Shown: one piece after another, positions 17,128-25,313 of the stretch
Numbering within the stretch: the first letter of the stretch is position 1
Layout: each line of letters opens with the position of its first letter
From: an uncultured bacterium
GTDB taxonomy: Bacteria > Actinomycetota > Coriobacteriia > Coriobacteriales > Coriobacteriaceae
Direction of reading: 5' to 3'
Length of the DNA: 64,000 bases
Assembly (NCBI GenBank): GCA_905215445.1
Contig: CAJMPZ010000001.1
Coordinates: 1 to 64,000 of the forward strand
Notes under the pieces: model-generated
Databases searched by the model: none
What the model saw: the letters and a program-made list of their open reading frames with translations, nothing else
Told to the model about the DNA's origin: nothing
Position numbers and translations under genes: made by a program

Positions 17128-17270
17128 CTATCGTGACCTGCGCAACCGGATGAGTGGTCGGTTCGTGTCCGTTGGCGGTAAAGACGTTATCAGGACCCGA
17201 TAAACCCCGCCGCGCGGTTACAATGCAACAAGGCATCTATATGGCATTCGATGTATAAAGGAGAAGGGTA

Positions 17271-18257
17271 ATGCCGATTAATGATCCCGAGAAGTCGGAG
17301 AATATGCGCAAGTCCATCCGCGTGTATTCCGGTTCCTCCAACCGTCCCCTCGCTCAGAAGATTGCTGAGTACCTTGGGGTCGAGCTTTCGGGCCTTACGC
17401 TAAAGCAGTTCGCCAATGGTGAGATTTACGCCCGCTACGACGAGACCGTCCGCGGCGCCGACGTCTTCCTGATTCAGTCCGTGGCCGGCGGCAACGTCAA
17501 CGACATGCTCATGGAGCTGCTCATCGCCACCGACGCTGCCAAGCGCGCATCCGCCCGCTCCATCACCGCCGTTATCACCCACTACGGCTATGCCCGCCAG
17601 GACCGCAAGGCCGGCCCGCGCGAGCCCATCACTGCCCGCCTCGTCGCCAACCTGCTCGAGCGCGCCGGCGTCAACCGCATCATCACCCTCGACCTGCACC
17701 AGGGTCAGATCCAGGGCTTCTTTGATATCCCGGTTAACCACCTGTCCGCACTGCCGCTGTTTGGCCAGTACTACAACGACATGCACTTCGACACCGACAA
17801 CCTGGTTGTCGTCTCCCCCGACGTGGGTCGCGCCAAGGCCGCCAAGAAGCTGTCCGACATGCTCGGCTGCGACCTGGCCATCGCCCACAAGGGCCGTCCG
17901 CGCCACAACGCCGCCGAGGTCATGGGCATCATCGGTGACATCAAGGGCAAGACCTGCATCATTAACGACGACATGATCGACACCGCTGGCACCCTGTGCG
18001 CCAACGTCAAGGAGCTCAAGGCTATGGGCGCCGGCGACATCTACGTCTGCGCCACCCACGGCATCTTCTCCGGTCCGGCCATCGAGCGTCTGAACGACGC
18101 CCCCATCGTCGAGTGCGTCGTCACCGACGCCATCCCCGTCGAGGTCGGCGGCAAAATCAAGACCATCTCGGTCGCCGAGGAGTTCGCTCAGGCCATCTCC
18201 GCCGTTTACCACGAGGAGCCCGTCTCCACGCTCGTCGGCGGCGACTTCGCGCTGTAG
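17271..18257 (+). CDS. prs: Ribose-phosphate pyrophosphokinase (PRPP synthetase)
   Basis: Converts ribose-5-phosphate and ATP to PRPP, the shared precursor for the purine genes further right in this window. At 328 aa it has the class I layout: RPLAQKIAEYLG, the flexible-loop segment YGYARQDRK, DLHQGQIQGFF, SPDVGRAKAAKKL and the PRPP-binding CIINDDMIDTAGTL. AAGGAGAAGGGTA precedes the ATG. TACAAT at 17219-17224 may be the -10 box. A strong terminator follows, so it is monocistronic. Confidence 0.96.
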   Translation: MPINDPEKSENMRKSIRVYSGSSNRPLAQKIAEYLGVELSGLTLKQFANGEIYARYDETVRGADVFLIQSVAGGNVNDMLMELLIATDAAKRASARSITAVITHYGYARQDRKAGPREPITARLVANLLERAGVNRIITLDLHQGQIQGFFDIPVNHLSALPLFGQYYNDMHFDTDNLVVVSPDVGRAKAAKKLSDMLGCDLAIAHKGRPRHNAAEVMGIIGDIKGKTCIINDDMIDTAGTLCANVKELKAMGAGDIYVCATHGIFSGPAIERLNDAPIVECVVTDAIPVEVGGKIKTISVAEEFAQAISAVYHEEPVSTLVGGDFAL

Positions 18258-18290
18258 TCCAACGCGTATCGCATCATCTTTGATGTTTTT

Positions 18291-18323
18291 AAAGGGTCGG
18301 AAGCTCGCTTCCGACCCTTTTTC
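18291..18323 (+). terminator. Terminator of prs
   Basis: 14-bp perfect stem AAAGGGTCGGAAGC with its complement from 18307, a 2-nt loop, ending in a T-run. Confidence 0.92.
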
Positions 18324-18342
18324 TATTCCTCGCCAATCCGCC

Positions 18343-18547
18343 CTGGACAGTTAGTTCAGATACGTATTTTTTAAAGCTCCAAAGGTCCGTTCGGAGCCTT
18401 CTGAGCTCCCCGGCGGATGCCATGCCGCCCGAAGCTCATCGTTTTCGAGTACAACCGCCGCATATATTATCTTCAAATCGCCCTCGAAGGCCCTTAGAAA
18501 CACCTCGAACGCCCGCCGCCTTATACGTATCTGAACTAACTGTCCAG
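18343..18547. mobile_element. ~204-bp inverted-repeat element, copy A (MITE-like)
   Basis: 205 bp with perfect 25-bp terminal inverted repeats (18343-18367 and 18523-18547; core GGACAGTTAGTTCAGATACG). Copies B and C are at 19871 and 44821. The interiors of the three copies share little sequence. No target duplication is evident and the element carries no plausible gene. It is probably a non-autonomous mobile element. Confidence 0.8.
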
Positions 18548-18709
18548 TAGCCATCGTCAACCTTCTCGGCAGAGCTCAATTTCCTGCAATCCCCTCAACC
18601 GATTCCACCGATTTCCTAACACCCGGCCGTTCATGGCGCCCAGCACCCCGCTGAGCGAAAAGAACGGTATGGCGGTCGCATTCTGCCGCCAACTTAGTAC
18701 GTTATAGCT

Positions 18710-19837
18710 ATGACGACCGTGATTTCACATTTCTCCGCCCTCCGCGCAATTCGTCGCGCACGACGGGCGTACTCTGCCCTACCCTGGAGCTCCATTGATA
18801 GTGAACAGCAAGCACAGGCCTTGGCTAGCTGCATTCCCAATAATGACGCGATAGACTTTGGCGCACTTTCGATACTCGACGCCTGGAATGAAGATGATTC
18901 CGAGCTGCTCGATCTTCTCGTTTCAAACGAAGGCAACCGACGCCCCGACAAGCGACTTCTTCAGCATATTCTCTCCGCTCCGCTTCCTGAAGGTGCAATT
19001 ATGCACGTCGAGGCCGACATCTACGCAACGTCTCCTGCCATGACAGCCATGCTTTGTTCTAAAAATGAATCAGTCGCCAAAACCTTGATGCTTCTCATGG
19101 AACTGGTCGGAACTTACTCCCTTCCTCCCGGGGCAACATACCCCATTGCCCATGACGACATCTGGCCCAAGGGCGATGGCTACGAAGCGACGGGCGATCT
19201 TGATTGCCTGGGCAACCAGTCAGCGGCCGAACAACAGAACGAAACCCGCTATGAACAGGCGCACTACAAATGCGATCCCGCCACGACCATCGAAGAGCTC
19301 GAGGCGGTCGCACGGTTCGCCAAAAGTAGCTCATACGCCTCGTTTCGCACGGCAGTCAAACTCGCCCGGGCTGGATCCGCATCCCCAGCCGAATCCCTAA
19401 TGTTTGCCGTTCTCGGAGCGCCCATGCGCTTTGGCGGATTCGGATGTTGCAGCCTGCCCATGGGAGGCCTGCTACTCAACCATCGAATCGACTTCGATAC
19501 TCTTGCGGTCAACATGTCCTCGGGCATCCCCTATGCCATCTGCGACCTATATTGCCCGGCAGCCGGAGTCGACAACGAATACAACGGAATTGGGCATGAG
19601 CTTCAAAACGCTCGCATCCACGATGGCAATCGAAATAATGGCCTCAAGGCCATGGGCATCCACGTCCTGGTTATCAATCGCGACCAAATGAAAGACCTTG
19701 TTGCACTCGAAGCCTTCGCCCAAACGATGCATCGACTCACAGGAGTCCGATTCCGGTACCGTATCAAGGGCTATCGCAAGCGTCAGGCCGCTTGGCTCAA
19801 CGCTCTGCGGGCCGGAACCGGCCTCGCGCCGGTCTAA
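18710..19837 (+). CDS. Hypothetical protein with nuclease-like C-terminus
   Basis: 375 aa, no family recognised with certainty. The C-terminal third contains ICDLYCPAAGVDNEYNGIGH, then HDGNRNNGLKAMGIHVLVI, an arrangement resembling the PD-(D/E)XK fold of DUF559/Vsr-like proteins (Asp, then Glu-Tyr, then His and Arg), but the catalytic residues look degenerate. A Cys-rich segment GGFGCCSLPMGG lies before it. No ribosome binding site precedes ATG 18710, and base composition is lower in GC than prs or pth. It is bracketed by copies A and B of the ~204-bp element, which suggests acquisition as a module or a defence-type role. That is inference only. Confidence 0.7.
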   Translation: MTTVISHFSALRAIRRARRAYSALPWSSIDSEQQAQALASCIPNNDAIDFGALSILDAWNEDDSELLDLLVSNEGNRRPDKRLLQHILSAPLPEGAIMHVEADIYATSPAMTAMLCSKNESVAKTLMLLMELVGTYSLPPGATYPIAHDDIWPKGDGYEATGDLDCLGNQSAAEQQNETRYEQAHYKCDPATTIEELEAVARFAKSSSYASFRTAVKLARAGSASPAESLMFAVLGAPMRFGGFGCCSLPMGGLLLNHRIDFDTLAVNMSSGIPYAICDLYCPAAGVDNEYNGIGHELQNARIHDGNRNNGLKAMGIHVLVINRDQMKDLVALEAFAQTMHRLTGVRFRYRIKGYRKRQAAWLNALRAGTGLAPV

Positions 19838-19870
19838 ACGGCGAATCACCCGTGCGCCGTCGAGCAGGGC

Positions 19871-20074
19871 TGGGCAGTTAGTTCAAATACGTATAAATGG
19901 ACGCATTGAATTAGACTGTTTTGCAGCTATCTCTATACCATTCGCCCTATTTGAAGGCAGGGTAGACTTCAAAACAGCGCCATATGGACTAACTAAAGCT
20001 CCAAAACAACGTATCGGCATTGAATTGAGTAATTCGAGTCCTCAGAACTTATACGTATCTGAACTAACTGTCCA
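19871..20074. mobile_element. ~204-bp inverted-repeat element, copy B (MITE-like)
   Basis: 204 bp; ends match as inverted repeats at 23 of 25 positions (GGGCAGTTAGTTCAAATACG on the left, GGACAGTTAGTTCAGATACG on the right, read inward). The interior is AT-rich and unlike copy A. Confidence 0.78.
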
Positions 20075-20188
20075 CCTCGGATTTCGACGTCCGTCCAAAC
20101 GCCCCCAAACGCCCTCAATTACCCTCCATTTGACAGCGGCAACAGGGTCGCTCACCATAGCAGGCGACAAATCAACGAAAGGATGAAC

Positions 20189-20818
20189 ATGGCAGCTGCA
20201 CAGCCGCTTAAGATTCGCATGGTTGCCGGACTTGGCAACCCGGGTGAGGAATATGCCGAGACCCGCCACAACGCCGGCTTTAAGGCGATCGACGAGCTGG
20301 CCCGTCAGGCCGGCGTCACGTACTGGAAAAACCAGGCAGGCGCCGAGGTCGCGCTCATCAACATCAACGATCCCGAGGAAGAGGGAGGTAAGCGCCAGAT
20401 TGTACTGGTCAAGCCGCAGTCGTACATGAATACCTCGGGCGGCCCCATCTCCAAGCTCTGCCGCGAGTACAAGATCAAGGCCGAGGAGCTGCTCGTCATC
20501 CACGACGAGCTCGATATTCCCGCCGGCGACGTGCGTGTTAAGGTGGGCGGCGGCCATGCTGGCCACAACGGTCTGCGCTCCATCATCGACAAGATGGGCA
20601 GCCGCGACTTCAGCCGCATCCGCACCGGCATCGGCAACCCTCCCGGCAAGATGGCCGTCGCCGACTACGTGCTTAAGCAGCTGCGCGCCCGCGAGGCCGA
20701 GGATTTCCAGGACACCTGTGCCCGCGCCGCAGATGCCGCCGGTCTGGCCATCGTCCACGGCGTAATCTACGCCCGCGACCACGTCAACGGTGCCGCCTCC
20801 GCCAACGGCAAGCACTAA
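20189..20818 (+). CDS. pth: Peptidyl-tRNA hydrolase
   Basis: Releases tRNA from prematurely terminated peptidyl-tRNA (209 aa). The active-site set is intact: GLGNPG (Asn), TRHNAGF (His), SYMNTSG and HDELDIP (Asp), plus GHNGLRS. GAAAGG lies six bases before ATG 20189; the ATG at 20183 abuts it and is less likely. The gene directly follows element copy B and ends at a large palindrome that includes its terminator. Confidence 0.95.
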   Translation: MAAAQPLKIRMVAGLGNPGEEYAETRHNAGFKAIDELARQAGVTYWKNQAGAEVALININDPEEEGGKRQIVLVKPQSYMNTSGGPISKLCREYKIKAEELLVIHDELDIPAGDVRVKVGGGHAGHNGLRSIIDKMGSRDFSRIRTGIGNPPGKMAVADYVLKQLRAREAEDFQDTCARAADAAGLAIVHGVIYARDHVNGAASANGKH

Positions 20819-20830
20819 AACCTACTATTT

Positions 20831-21008
20831 AGGGACAGGTTTATTTTGGCGGGTTTTATCTACGAAAACGCCCCGGTGGCCACATTGAAATAAACCCCGC
20901 ACTGCCATACACACATAGCGCCCCAAAGGGGGCCGGCCTCATCACAACCTGAGGCCGGCCCCCTTTGACGTTTGCCCAGATAAAACCGACCAAAATAAAC
21001 CTGTCCCT
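20831..21008. repeat. Long palindrome with GGGACAGGTTTATTTTGG arms
   Basis: 31-bp outer arms (20831-20861 and 20978-21008) match at 29 positions and enclose a central 17-bp hairpin. The right arm recurs at 32433-32459 (26 of 27 bases), directly 3' of purF. It lies between pth and the oxidoreductase pair. Confidence 0.85.
20925..20966. terminator. Hairpin terminator downstream of pth
   Basis: 17-bp perfect stem (AAAGGGGGCCGGCCTCA, 20925-20941, with 20950-20966) with A-run and T-run ends, central to the palindrome above. Confidence 0.75.
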
Positions 21009-21179
21009 TTTTGGCAGGTCACTTTTCCCAACCGCCGAAGACACACGTAAACAGCATGTCCATGAGGGTATAATTTGCACCGTATGTCTGCACAACGCCT
21101 GTGCGCGTACGGTTTTACTCGGGCTACCGTCCATTTCCGTGGAGGCACGGTTCGGCGGCCCTAACAAGAGAGGGGTTCT

Positions 21180-22019
21180 ATGTATAAGATCCTGGAGAAG
21201 ACGCAGTTCTCGGAGAAGGTGTTCAAGTTCCGCATCGAGGCGCCCGCTATCGCCAAGCATGCGCACGCTGGACAGTTCCTCATGGTTCGCGCCAACGAGA
21301 CGGGCGAGCGCGTCCCGTTTACCCTAGCCGGCTGGAACGGTGACGAGGGCTGGGTCGAGTTCATCTTCATGGTGATCGGCAAGACCACCGAGATGCTTTC
21401 CACCTACGAGGCCGGCGAGTCGCTGCGCGACGTCGTGGGCCCGCTGGGCGTTCCCACCGAGATGGCCGAGGGCCCCTGCGCCGTCATTGGCGGCGGCGTC
21501 GGCCTGGCAATTGCCTTCCCGGTCGCCAAGCACCTGGTCGAGACCGGTCACGAGGTCCACGCCATCATGGGCGCCCGCACCAAGGACCTCCTGCTCATGG
21601 AGGACCAGTTCCGCGAGCTCCTCGACGAGGACCACATCCACATCACCACCGACGACGGCTCCTACGGCGAGCAGGGCGTTGTCACCGCTCCGCTGGAGCG
21701 CCTGCTGCAGGACAAGGCCGTGAGCCAGGTCTTCTGCGTCGGCCCCGTTCCGATGATGAAGTTCTCGACCCTCACCGCCCAGAAGTACGACACCCCCATC
21801 ACCGCGTCGCTCAACCCCATCATGGTTGACGGCACCGGCATGTGCGGCTGCTGCCGCGTCGAGGTGGGCGGCGTGACCAAGTTCGCTTGCGTCGACGGCC
21901 CCGACTTCGATGCCACCCTGGTCGACTGGGATGACCTTCGTGCCCGCCAGGCCGCTTACCGTTCCGAAGAGGGCGCGTCCCTCAAGGCCTATGAGGAAAA
22001 GAGCTGCGCATGCCACTAG
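21180..22019 (+). CDS. FAD/NAD-binding iron-sulfur oxidoreductase, NfnA-like subunit
   Basis: 279 aa, resembling the small subunit of NADH-dependent ferredoxin:NADP oxidoreductase (NfnA, also called sulfide dehydrogenase beta) and dihydroorotate dehydrogenase electron-transfer subunits. Residues ~1-95 form the FAD-binding barrel (RVPFTLAG), ~98-200 the NAD domain (AVIGGGVGLAIAFPVAKHL), and the C-terminus binds a [2Fe-2S] cluster through GMCGCCRVEV and FACVDGPDF cysteines. It overlaps the next gene by 10 bp, as nfnA does with nfnB. The likely role is electron bifurcation between NADH, NADPH and ferredoxin. Confidence 0.85.
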   Translation: MYKILEKTQFSEKVFKFRIEAPAIAKHAHAGQFLMVRANETGERVPFTLAGWNGDEGWVEFIFMVIGKTTEMLSTYEAGESLRDVVGPLGVPTEMAEGPCAVIGGGVGLAIAFPVAKHLVETGHEVHAIMGARTKDLLLMEDQFRELLDEDHIHITTDDGSYGEQGVVTAPLERLLQDKAVSQVFCVGPVPMMKFSTLTAQKYDTPITASLNPIMVDGTGMCGCCRVEVGGVTKFACVDGPDFDATLVDWDDLRARQAAYRSEEGASLKAYEEKSCACH

Positions 22020-23419
22020 TTAACGGTCGTTTCGTTGCCGATATGAAGTCGCCCCGCACCCCCGATAACGAGGAGCCGGCTGCCGAGCGCGCCTGCGACT
22101 TCCGCCCCGTCGACAAGGGCTTCACCGAGGAGATGGCGCTGGCCGAGGCCGAGCGCTGCCTCAACTGCAAGAAGCCGTTCTGTGTTGAGGGCTGCCCCGT
22201 CAACATCAACATCCCCCGCTTTATCGAGCAGATCCGCGCGAAGGACTTCGGCGGCGCCCTCGATACCATCCGCGAGGACTCCATGCTTCCCGCCATCTGC
22301 GGCCGCGTCTGCCCGCAGGAGAACCAGTGCGAGGGCAAGTGCATCCGTGGCAAGAAGTCCGAGCCCGTGGCCATCGGTCAGCTCGAGCGCTTCCTGGGTG
22401 ACCGCCCCGAGCTCGCCTCCACGCCCAAGATGGCCCCCAAGAACGGCAAGAAGGTCGCCGTCGTCGGCTCCGGCCCGTCCGGCATCACCTGCGCTGGCGA
22501 GCTCGCCCGCAACGGCTTTGACGTCACCGTCTTCGAGGCTTTCTTCACCGGCGGCGGCGTGCTGGTCTACGGCATCCCCGAGTTCCGTCTGCCCAAGGCA
22601 GTCGTCAAGCGCGAGATCGACGGCCTGGAGGACATGGGCGTCAAGTTTGAGTACAACTCCGTCGTGGGCAACATGGCCACGGCCGAGGAGCTGTTCGAGC
22701 AGGGCTTCGACGCCATCTACGTGGCGACCGGCGCTGGCCTGCCCAAGTTCCTCAACGTCCCCGGCGAGAACCTGCCCAACGTCTTCTTCGCTAACGAGTA
22801 CCTCACCCGCGTGAACCTGATGAAGGCCAACAAGTTCCCCGAGTACGACACCCCCACCAAGCACGGCAAGAGCGTCGTCGTCTTTGGTGGCGGCAACGTG
22901 GCTATGGACGCCGTCCGTACCGCCAAGCGTCTGGGCGCCGAGCACGCCATCATCGCCTATCGTCGTACCGAGGACGAGATGCCCTGCCGTCGCGCCGAGC
23001 TGCACCATGCTAAGGCCGAGGGCGTCGAGGTTCTGCCGCTCGTCTCCCCGCTCGAGTTTGTCGCTGGCGAGGACGGCTCCGTGTGCGCCGTCAAGGTCCA
23101 GAAGATGGAACTCGGCGAGCCCGACGAGTCCGGCCGTCGTCGCCCGGTGCCCATCGAGGGCGCCATCGAGGAGATCCCCTGCGACGTCGCGATCTCGGCT
23201 ATCGGCACCAACGCCAACCCCTTCGCAAAGAAGATCGGCGGCAAGATGGAGCTCAACAAGTGGGGCTACATCGTTGCCGACGAGGAGACCGGCCAGACCA
23301 CCGATCCCCGCATCTGGGCCGGCGGCGACATCGTCACCGGTGCCGCTACGGTCATTCTGGCGATGGGCGCCGGCAAGAAGGCCGCTGCTTCCATCACCAA
23401 GAGCCTGCTGGGCGAGTAA
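22010..23419 (+). CDS. NfnB-like / glutamate synthase small-chain-type oxidoreductase
   Basis: 469-aa flavoprotein with an N-terminal ferredoxin-like domain carrying two [4Fe-4S] Cys sets (CLNCKKPFCVEGCPV and CGRVCPQENQCEGKC), an FAD motif (VAVVGSGPSGITCAGELA) and an NADPH motif (VVVFGGGNVAMDAVRTAKRLG), ending in WAGGDIVTGAATVI. The overlap with an NfnA-like gene makes the NADP-reducing bifurcating complex NfnAB the best call. Proteins of this type are often annotated as homotetrameric glutamate synthase (GltA); no large glutamate synthase subunit is in the window. It is followed by a terminator. Confidence 0.87.
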   Translation: MPLVNGRFVADMKSPRTPDNEEPAAERACDFRPVDKGFTEEMALAEAERCLNCKKPFCVEGCPVNINIPRFIEQIRAKDFGGALDTIREDSMLPAICGRVCPQENQCEGKCIRGKKSEPVAIGQLERFLGDRPELASTPKMAPKNGKKVAVVGSGPSGITCAGELARNGFDVTVFEAFFTGGGVLVYGIPEFRLPKAVVKREIDGLEDMGVKFEYNSVVGNMATAEELFEQGFDAIYVATGAGLPKFLNVPGENLPNVFFANEYLTRVNLMKANKFPEYDTPTKHGKSVVVFGGGNVAMDAVRTAKRLGAEHAIIAYRRTEDEMPCRRAELHHAKAEGVEVLPLVSPLEFVAGEDGSVCAVKVQKMELGEPDESGRRRPVPIEGAIEEIPCDVAISAIGTNANPFAKKIGGKMELNKWGYIVADEETGQTTDPRIWAGGDIVTGAATVILAMGAGKKAAASITKSLLGE

Positions 23420-23448
23420 TCACCCACAGCGCTAGCCATCAAACGGCA

Positions 23449-23485
23449 GAGTCCCCGTCGAGCACACGCCCGGCGGGGACTTTTT
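23449..23485 (+). terminator. Terminator of the oxidoreductase pair
   Basis: GTCCCCG (23451-23457) pairs with CGGGGAC (23474-23480), followed by TTTTTC. Confidence 0.8.
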
Positions 23486-23559
23486 CTATGCCGACCGCCC
23501 AAACCACCACGATGGGGCAGACACCTTTGTGGTGGTTTGGGACTTGCCCGGTCGTTTTG

Positions 23560-23775
23560 TCTCAATCTGTAACAGCTGGAGTCCGTTGAGCCCTGCAGTT
23601 GTTACAGATCGAGATATTGTGCCGGCCGCCCACGCCGCATCTCAATCTGTAACAGTTAGAGACCAAATATGCCGCCTGGTGTTACAGATCAAGACGTTGG
23701 GCTGACGGCCGAACGGTTCATCTAAATCTGTAACAGTTAGAGCCATTTTCGCTGGCTTGGTGTTACAGATCGAGA
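23560..23775. repeat. Array of three 55-bp palindromic units
   Basis: Units at 23560-23614, 23640-23694 and 23721-23775, each exactly 55 bp, with 15-bp ends TCTCAATCTGTAACA and TGTTACAGATCGAGA as near-perfect inverted repeats and a variable centre beginning with GYTRGAG. Spacers are 25-26 bp and unrelated. The array is flanked by a further dyad (CACCTTTGTGGTGG at ~23522 and CCACCACAAAGGTG at ~23837). There is no coding potential. Confidence 0.85.
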
Positions 23776-23831
23776 CTATGCAAAAGCCGAGGATAGGCAC
23801 TGCCGCCAAGGCCTTCCCCTCGGCCTAAAAC

Positions 23832-23875
23832 AAAAACCACCACAAAGGTGCCTGTACCCTTTGTGGTGGTTTTTG
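23832..23875. terminator. Hairpin terminator downstream of the kinase-like gene
   Basis: AAAAACCACCACAAAGG (23832-23848) pairs with CCTTTGTGGTGGTTTTT (from 23858), giving U-runs in both directions. The minus-strand kinase-like gene stops six bases away. Confidence 0.85.
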
Positions 23876-23880
23876 GTCGG

Positions 23881-24504
23881 CTAGGCTTCGAGCTGGGCGA
23901 CTTTGTAGCGGTAGGCAGCGGCGATAACGTCTTTGCAGCCTTCGCGCCCCAGCTTGGCGCGGTTGACGACGATATCCTTACCGCTCGTCATCTTCCACTT
24001 TCCGGCGCTGTAGCGCTTGTAGAACGCCTCGCGCGCCTTCTGCTGCTGCTTGACCAGCTTGGCGCCCTTCTTTTTATTAAGGCCACGCTTCTTGCGTACG
24101 ATCTCGACGCGGTCCTCAAAGGGTGCGGTCACCAACACGGCAATGTGGTTGGGGTTGTTACGCAGCAGGTAATCGGACAGACGGCCTTCGATAATGCAGC
24201 TCTCAGTCTCGCCCAAGTCCAAAATCACCTGGCTCATCTTTTGGAACAACTTGTCCGAGTACGAGCGCGCGTCGTAGCGGTCGGGCAGAAACGCCATGTT
24301 CTCCACAGCCAGACGCTCGTCATAGGCGGCCATCTTATCGAGCGACTCGCCCGCGCGCAGCGACGCACGTACCAGCAGCTCGTTATCGTACAGCGGAATC
24401 CCCAACTCGTTGGCGAGGATGCGTCCAATCTCGTGGCCCTCGGCACCAAAGTCGCGCGCGATGGTAATGACCACAGGACTCTTCTTGTTCTCCAGATCGC
24501 TCAT
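23881..24504 (-). CDS. Cytidylate kinase-like family protein
   Basis: 207 aa of the cytidylate-kinase-2 (AAA-type P-loop kinase) family. VVITIARDFGAEGHEIGRIL is the degenerate P-loop seen in this family, and SCIIEGRLSDYLL and APFEDRVEIVRKKRG correspond to the NMP-binding and lid parts. Such proteins are common in gut Firmicutes and Actinobacteria and their substrate is not known; it is not the classical Cmk. A Lys/Arg-rich stretch follows at ~120-160. GAAAGGAATCGCG precedes the ATG. Monocistronic: a palindrome separates it from the ABC importer upstream. Confidence 0.75.
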   Translation of the reverse strand: MSDLENKKSPVVITIARDFGAEGHEIGRILANELGIPLYDNELLVRASLRAGESLDKMAAYDERLAVENMAFLPDRYDARSYSDKLFQKMSQVILDLGETESCIIEGRLSDYLLRNNPNHIAVLVTAPFEDRVEIVRKKRGLNKKKGAKLVKQQQKAREAFYKRYSAGKWKMTSGKDIVVNRAKLGREGCKDVIAAAYRYKVAQLEA

Positions 24505-24565
24505 CGCGATTCCTTTCTAACAAATGAGAAAAGGGCTGTTTATCTCTTATTCCCACGATACCGTA

Positions 24566-24671
24566 CCTGGGTTTTCCTGGTGCCCAAGATTGGCCTGAAA
24601 GAGGAGCGACGCGTACTTTGGTACGCGAGCGACGGTTTGAAGGCCAAGGTTGGGTGCCAGGGAAAGCCAGG
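24566..24671. repeat. 3'-end hairpin element, copy 3 (after the importer permease)
   Basis: A 106-bp imperfect palindrome that begins exactly at the permease stop codon (24672). Its centre GAGGAGCGACGCGTACTT...GGTACGCGAGCGACG is nearly identical to that of the element at 53104. Outer arms (CCTGG...TTGGCCT with AGGCCAA...CCAGG) differ from the other copies but still pair. Confidence 0.75.
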
Positions 24672-25310
24672 CTATGCGGCCACGATGCGGCGTTGATATG
24701 CCCTCACCAGCAGCGAGATACCAAAGTTGAGCACAAAGTACATCGCAAACACCAGGCCGTAGAGCATAAGCACCTGCGATAGGTCAATCGCGTGGGCCAT
24801 CACAACATTTGCCGTGTACATGAGCTCGGCCACGTTAATGCCCGAAAGATACGAGCTGTCCTTAATGACGGTCGTGCACTGGCTAAACAGCGCCGGAATG
24901 ATTGTCTTAAACGTCTGCGGCAGAATGATGTAGCGCATGGTGGCAAAGAAGCCAAAGCCCTGGCTCTGCGCTGCCTCAAACTGGCCGCGCGGAATCGAGT
25001 TGAGACCGCCGCGCACAATCTCGGCCATAACGGCGCTGGTAAACAGCGTAAAGGCGATGGTCGAAATCACAATGTCCAAACCCTGCACAGTAAAGTAGAT
25101 AAACAGGATCCACAGCAGGTTCGGCGTGCAACGGAACAGCTCGATATAGGCGCTCACCAAAATACGGAACGGGCGGGGCGCATAGCTTTTAACGAGCGCC
25201 AGCACCGTGCCAAAGATGAGCGAGAAAAAGATCGACAGCGCCGAGATCTCTATGGTCTTAACAAAGCCGCCCCAAATGTAGAGCAGGTTGGTCGCGTTGA
25301 AGATTTCCAT
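24672..25310 (-). CDS. Amino-acid ABC transporter permease (HisM/GlnP type), second
   Basis: 212 aa, five predicted membrane segments. The ATPase-contact EAA loop reads IPRGQFEAAQSQGFGF. Last gene of the importer operon, starting 3 bp after the first permease. Polar-amino-acid permeases of this family work as homo- or heterodimers, so the two permeases here probably form a heterodimer. No upstream gap is left for a promoter. A hairpin element starts right at its stop codon. Confidence 0.9.
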   Translation of the reverse strand: MEIFNATNLLYIWGGFVKTIEISALSIFFSLIFGTVLALVKSYAPRPFRILVSAYIELFRCTPNLLWILFIYFTVQGLDIVISTIAFTLFTSAVMAEIVRGGLNSIPRGQFEAAQSQGFGFFATMRYIILPQTFKTIIPALFSQCTTVIKDSSYLSGINVAELMYTANVVMAHAIDLSQVLMLYGLVFAMYFVLNFGISLLVRAYQRRIVAA

Positions 25311-25313
25311 GCG

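Noticed and set aside
18351..18560. 69-codon ORF inside element copy A
   Set aside because: It mostly reads the terminal repeats, has no ribosome binding site and has no counterpart in copies B or C.
23560..23775. CRISPR array
   Set aside because: Only three units; the constant parts are inverted 15-bp halves around a variable centre, not a direct repeat of 25-37 bp, and no cas genes are present.
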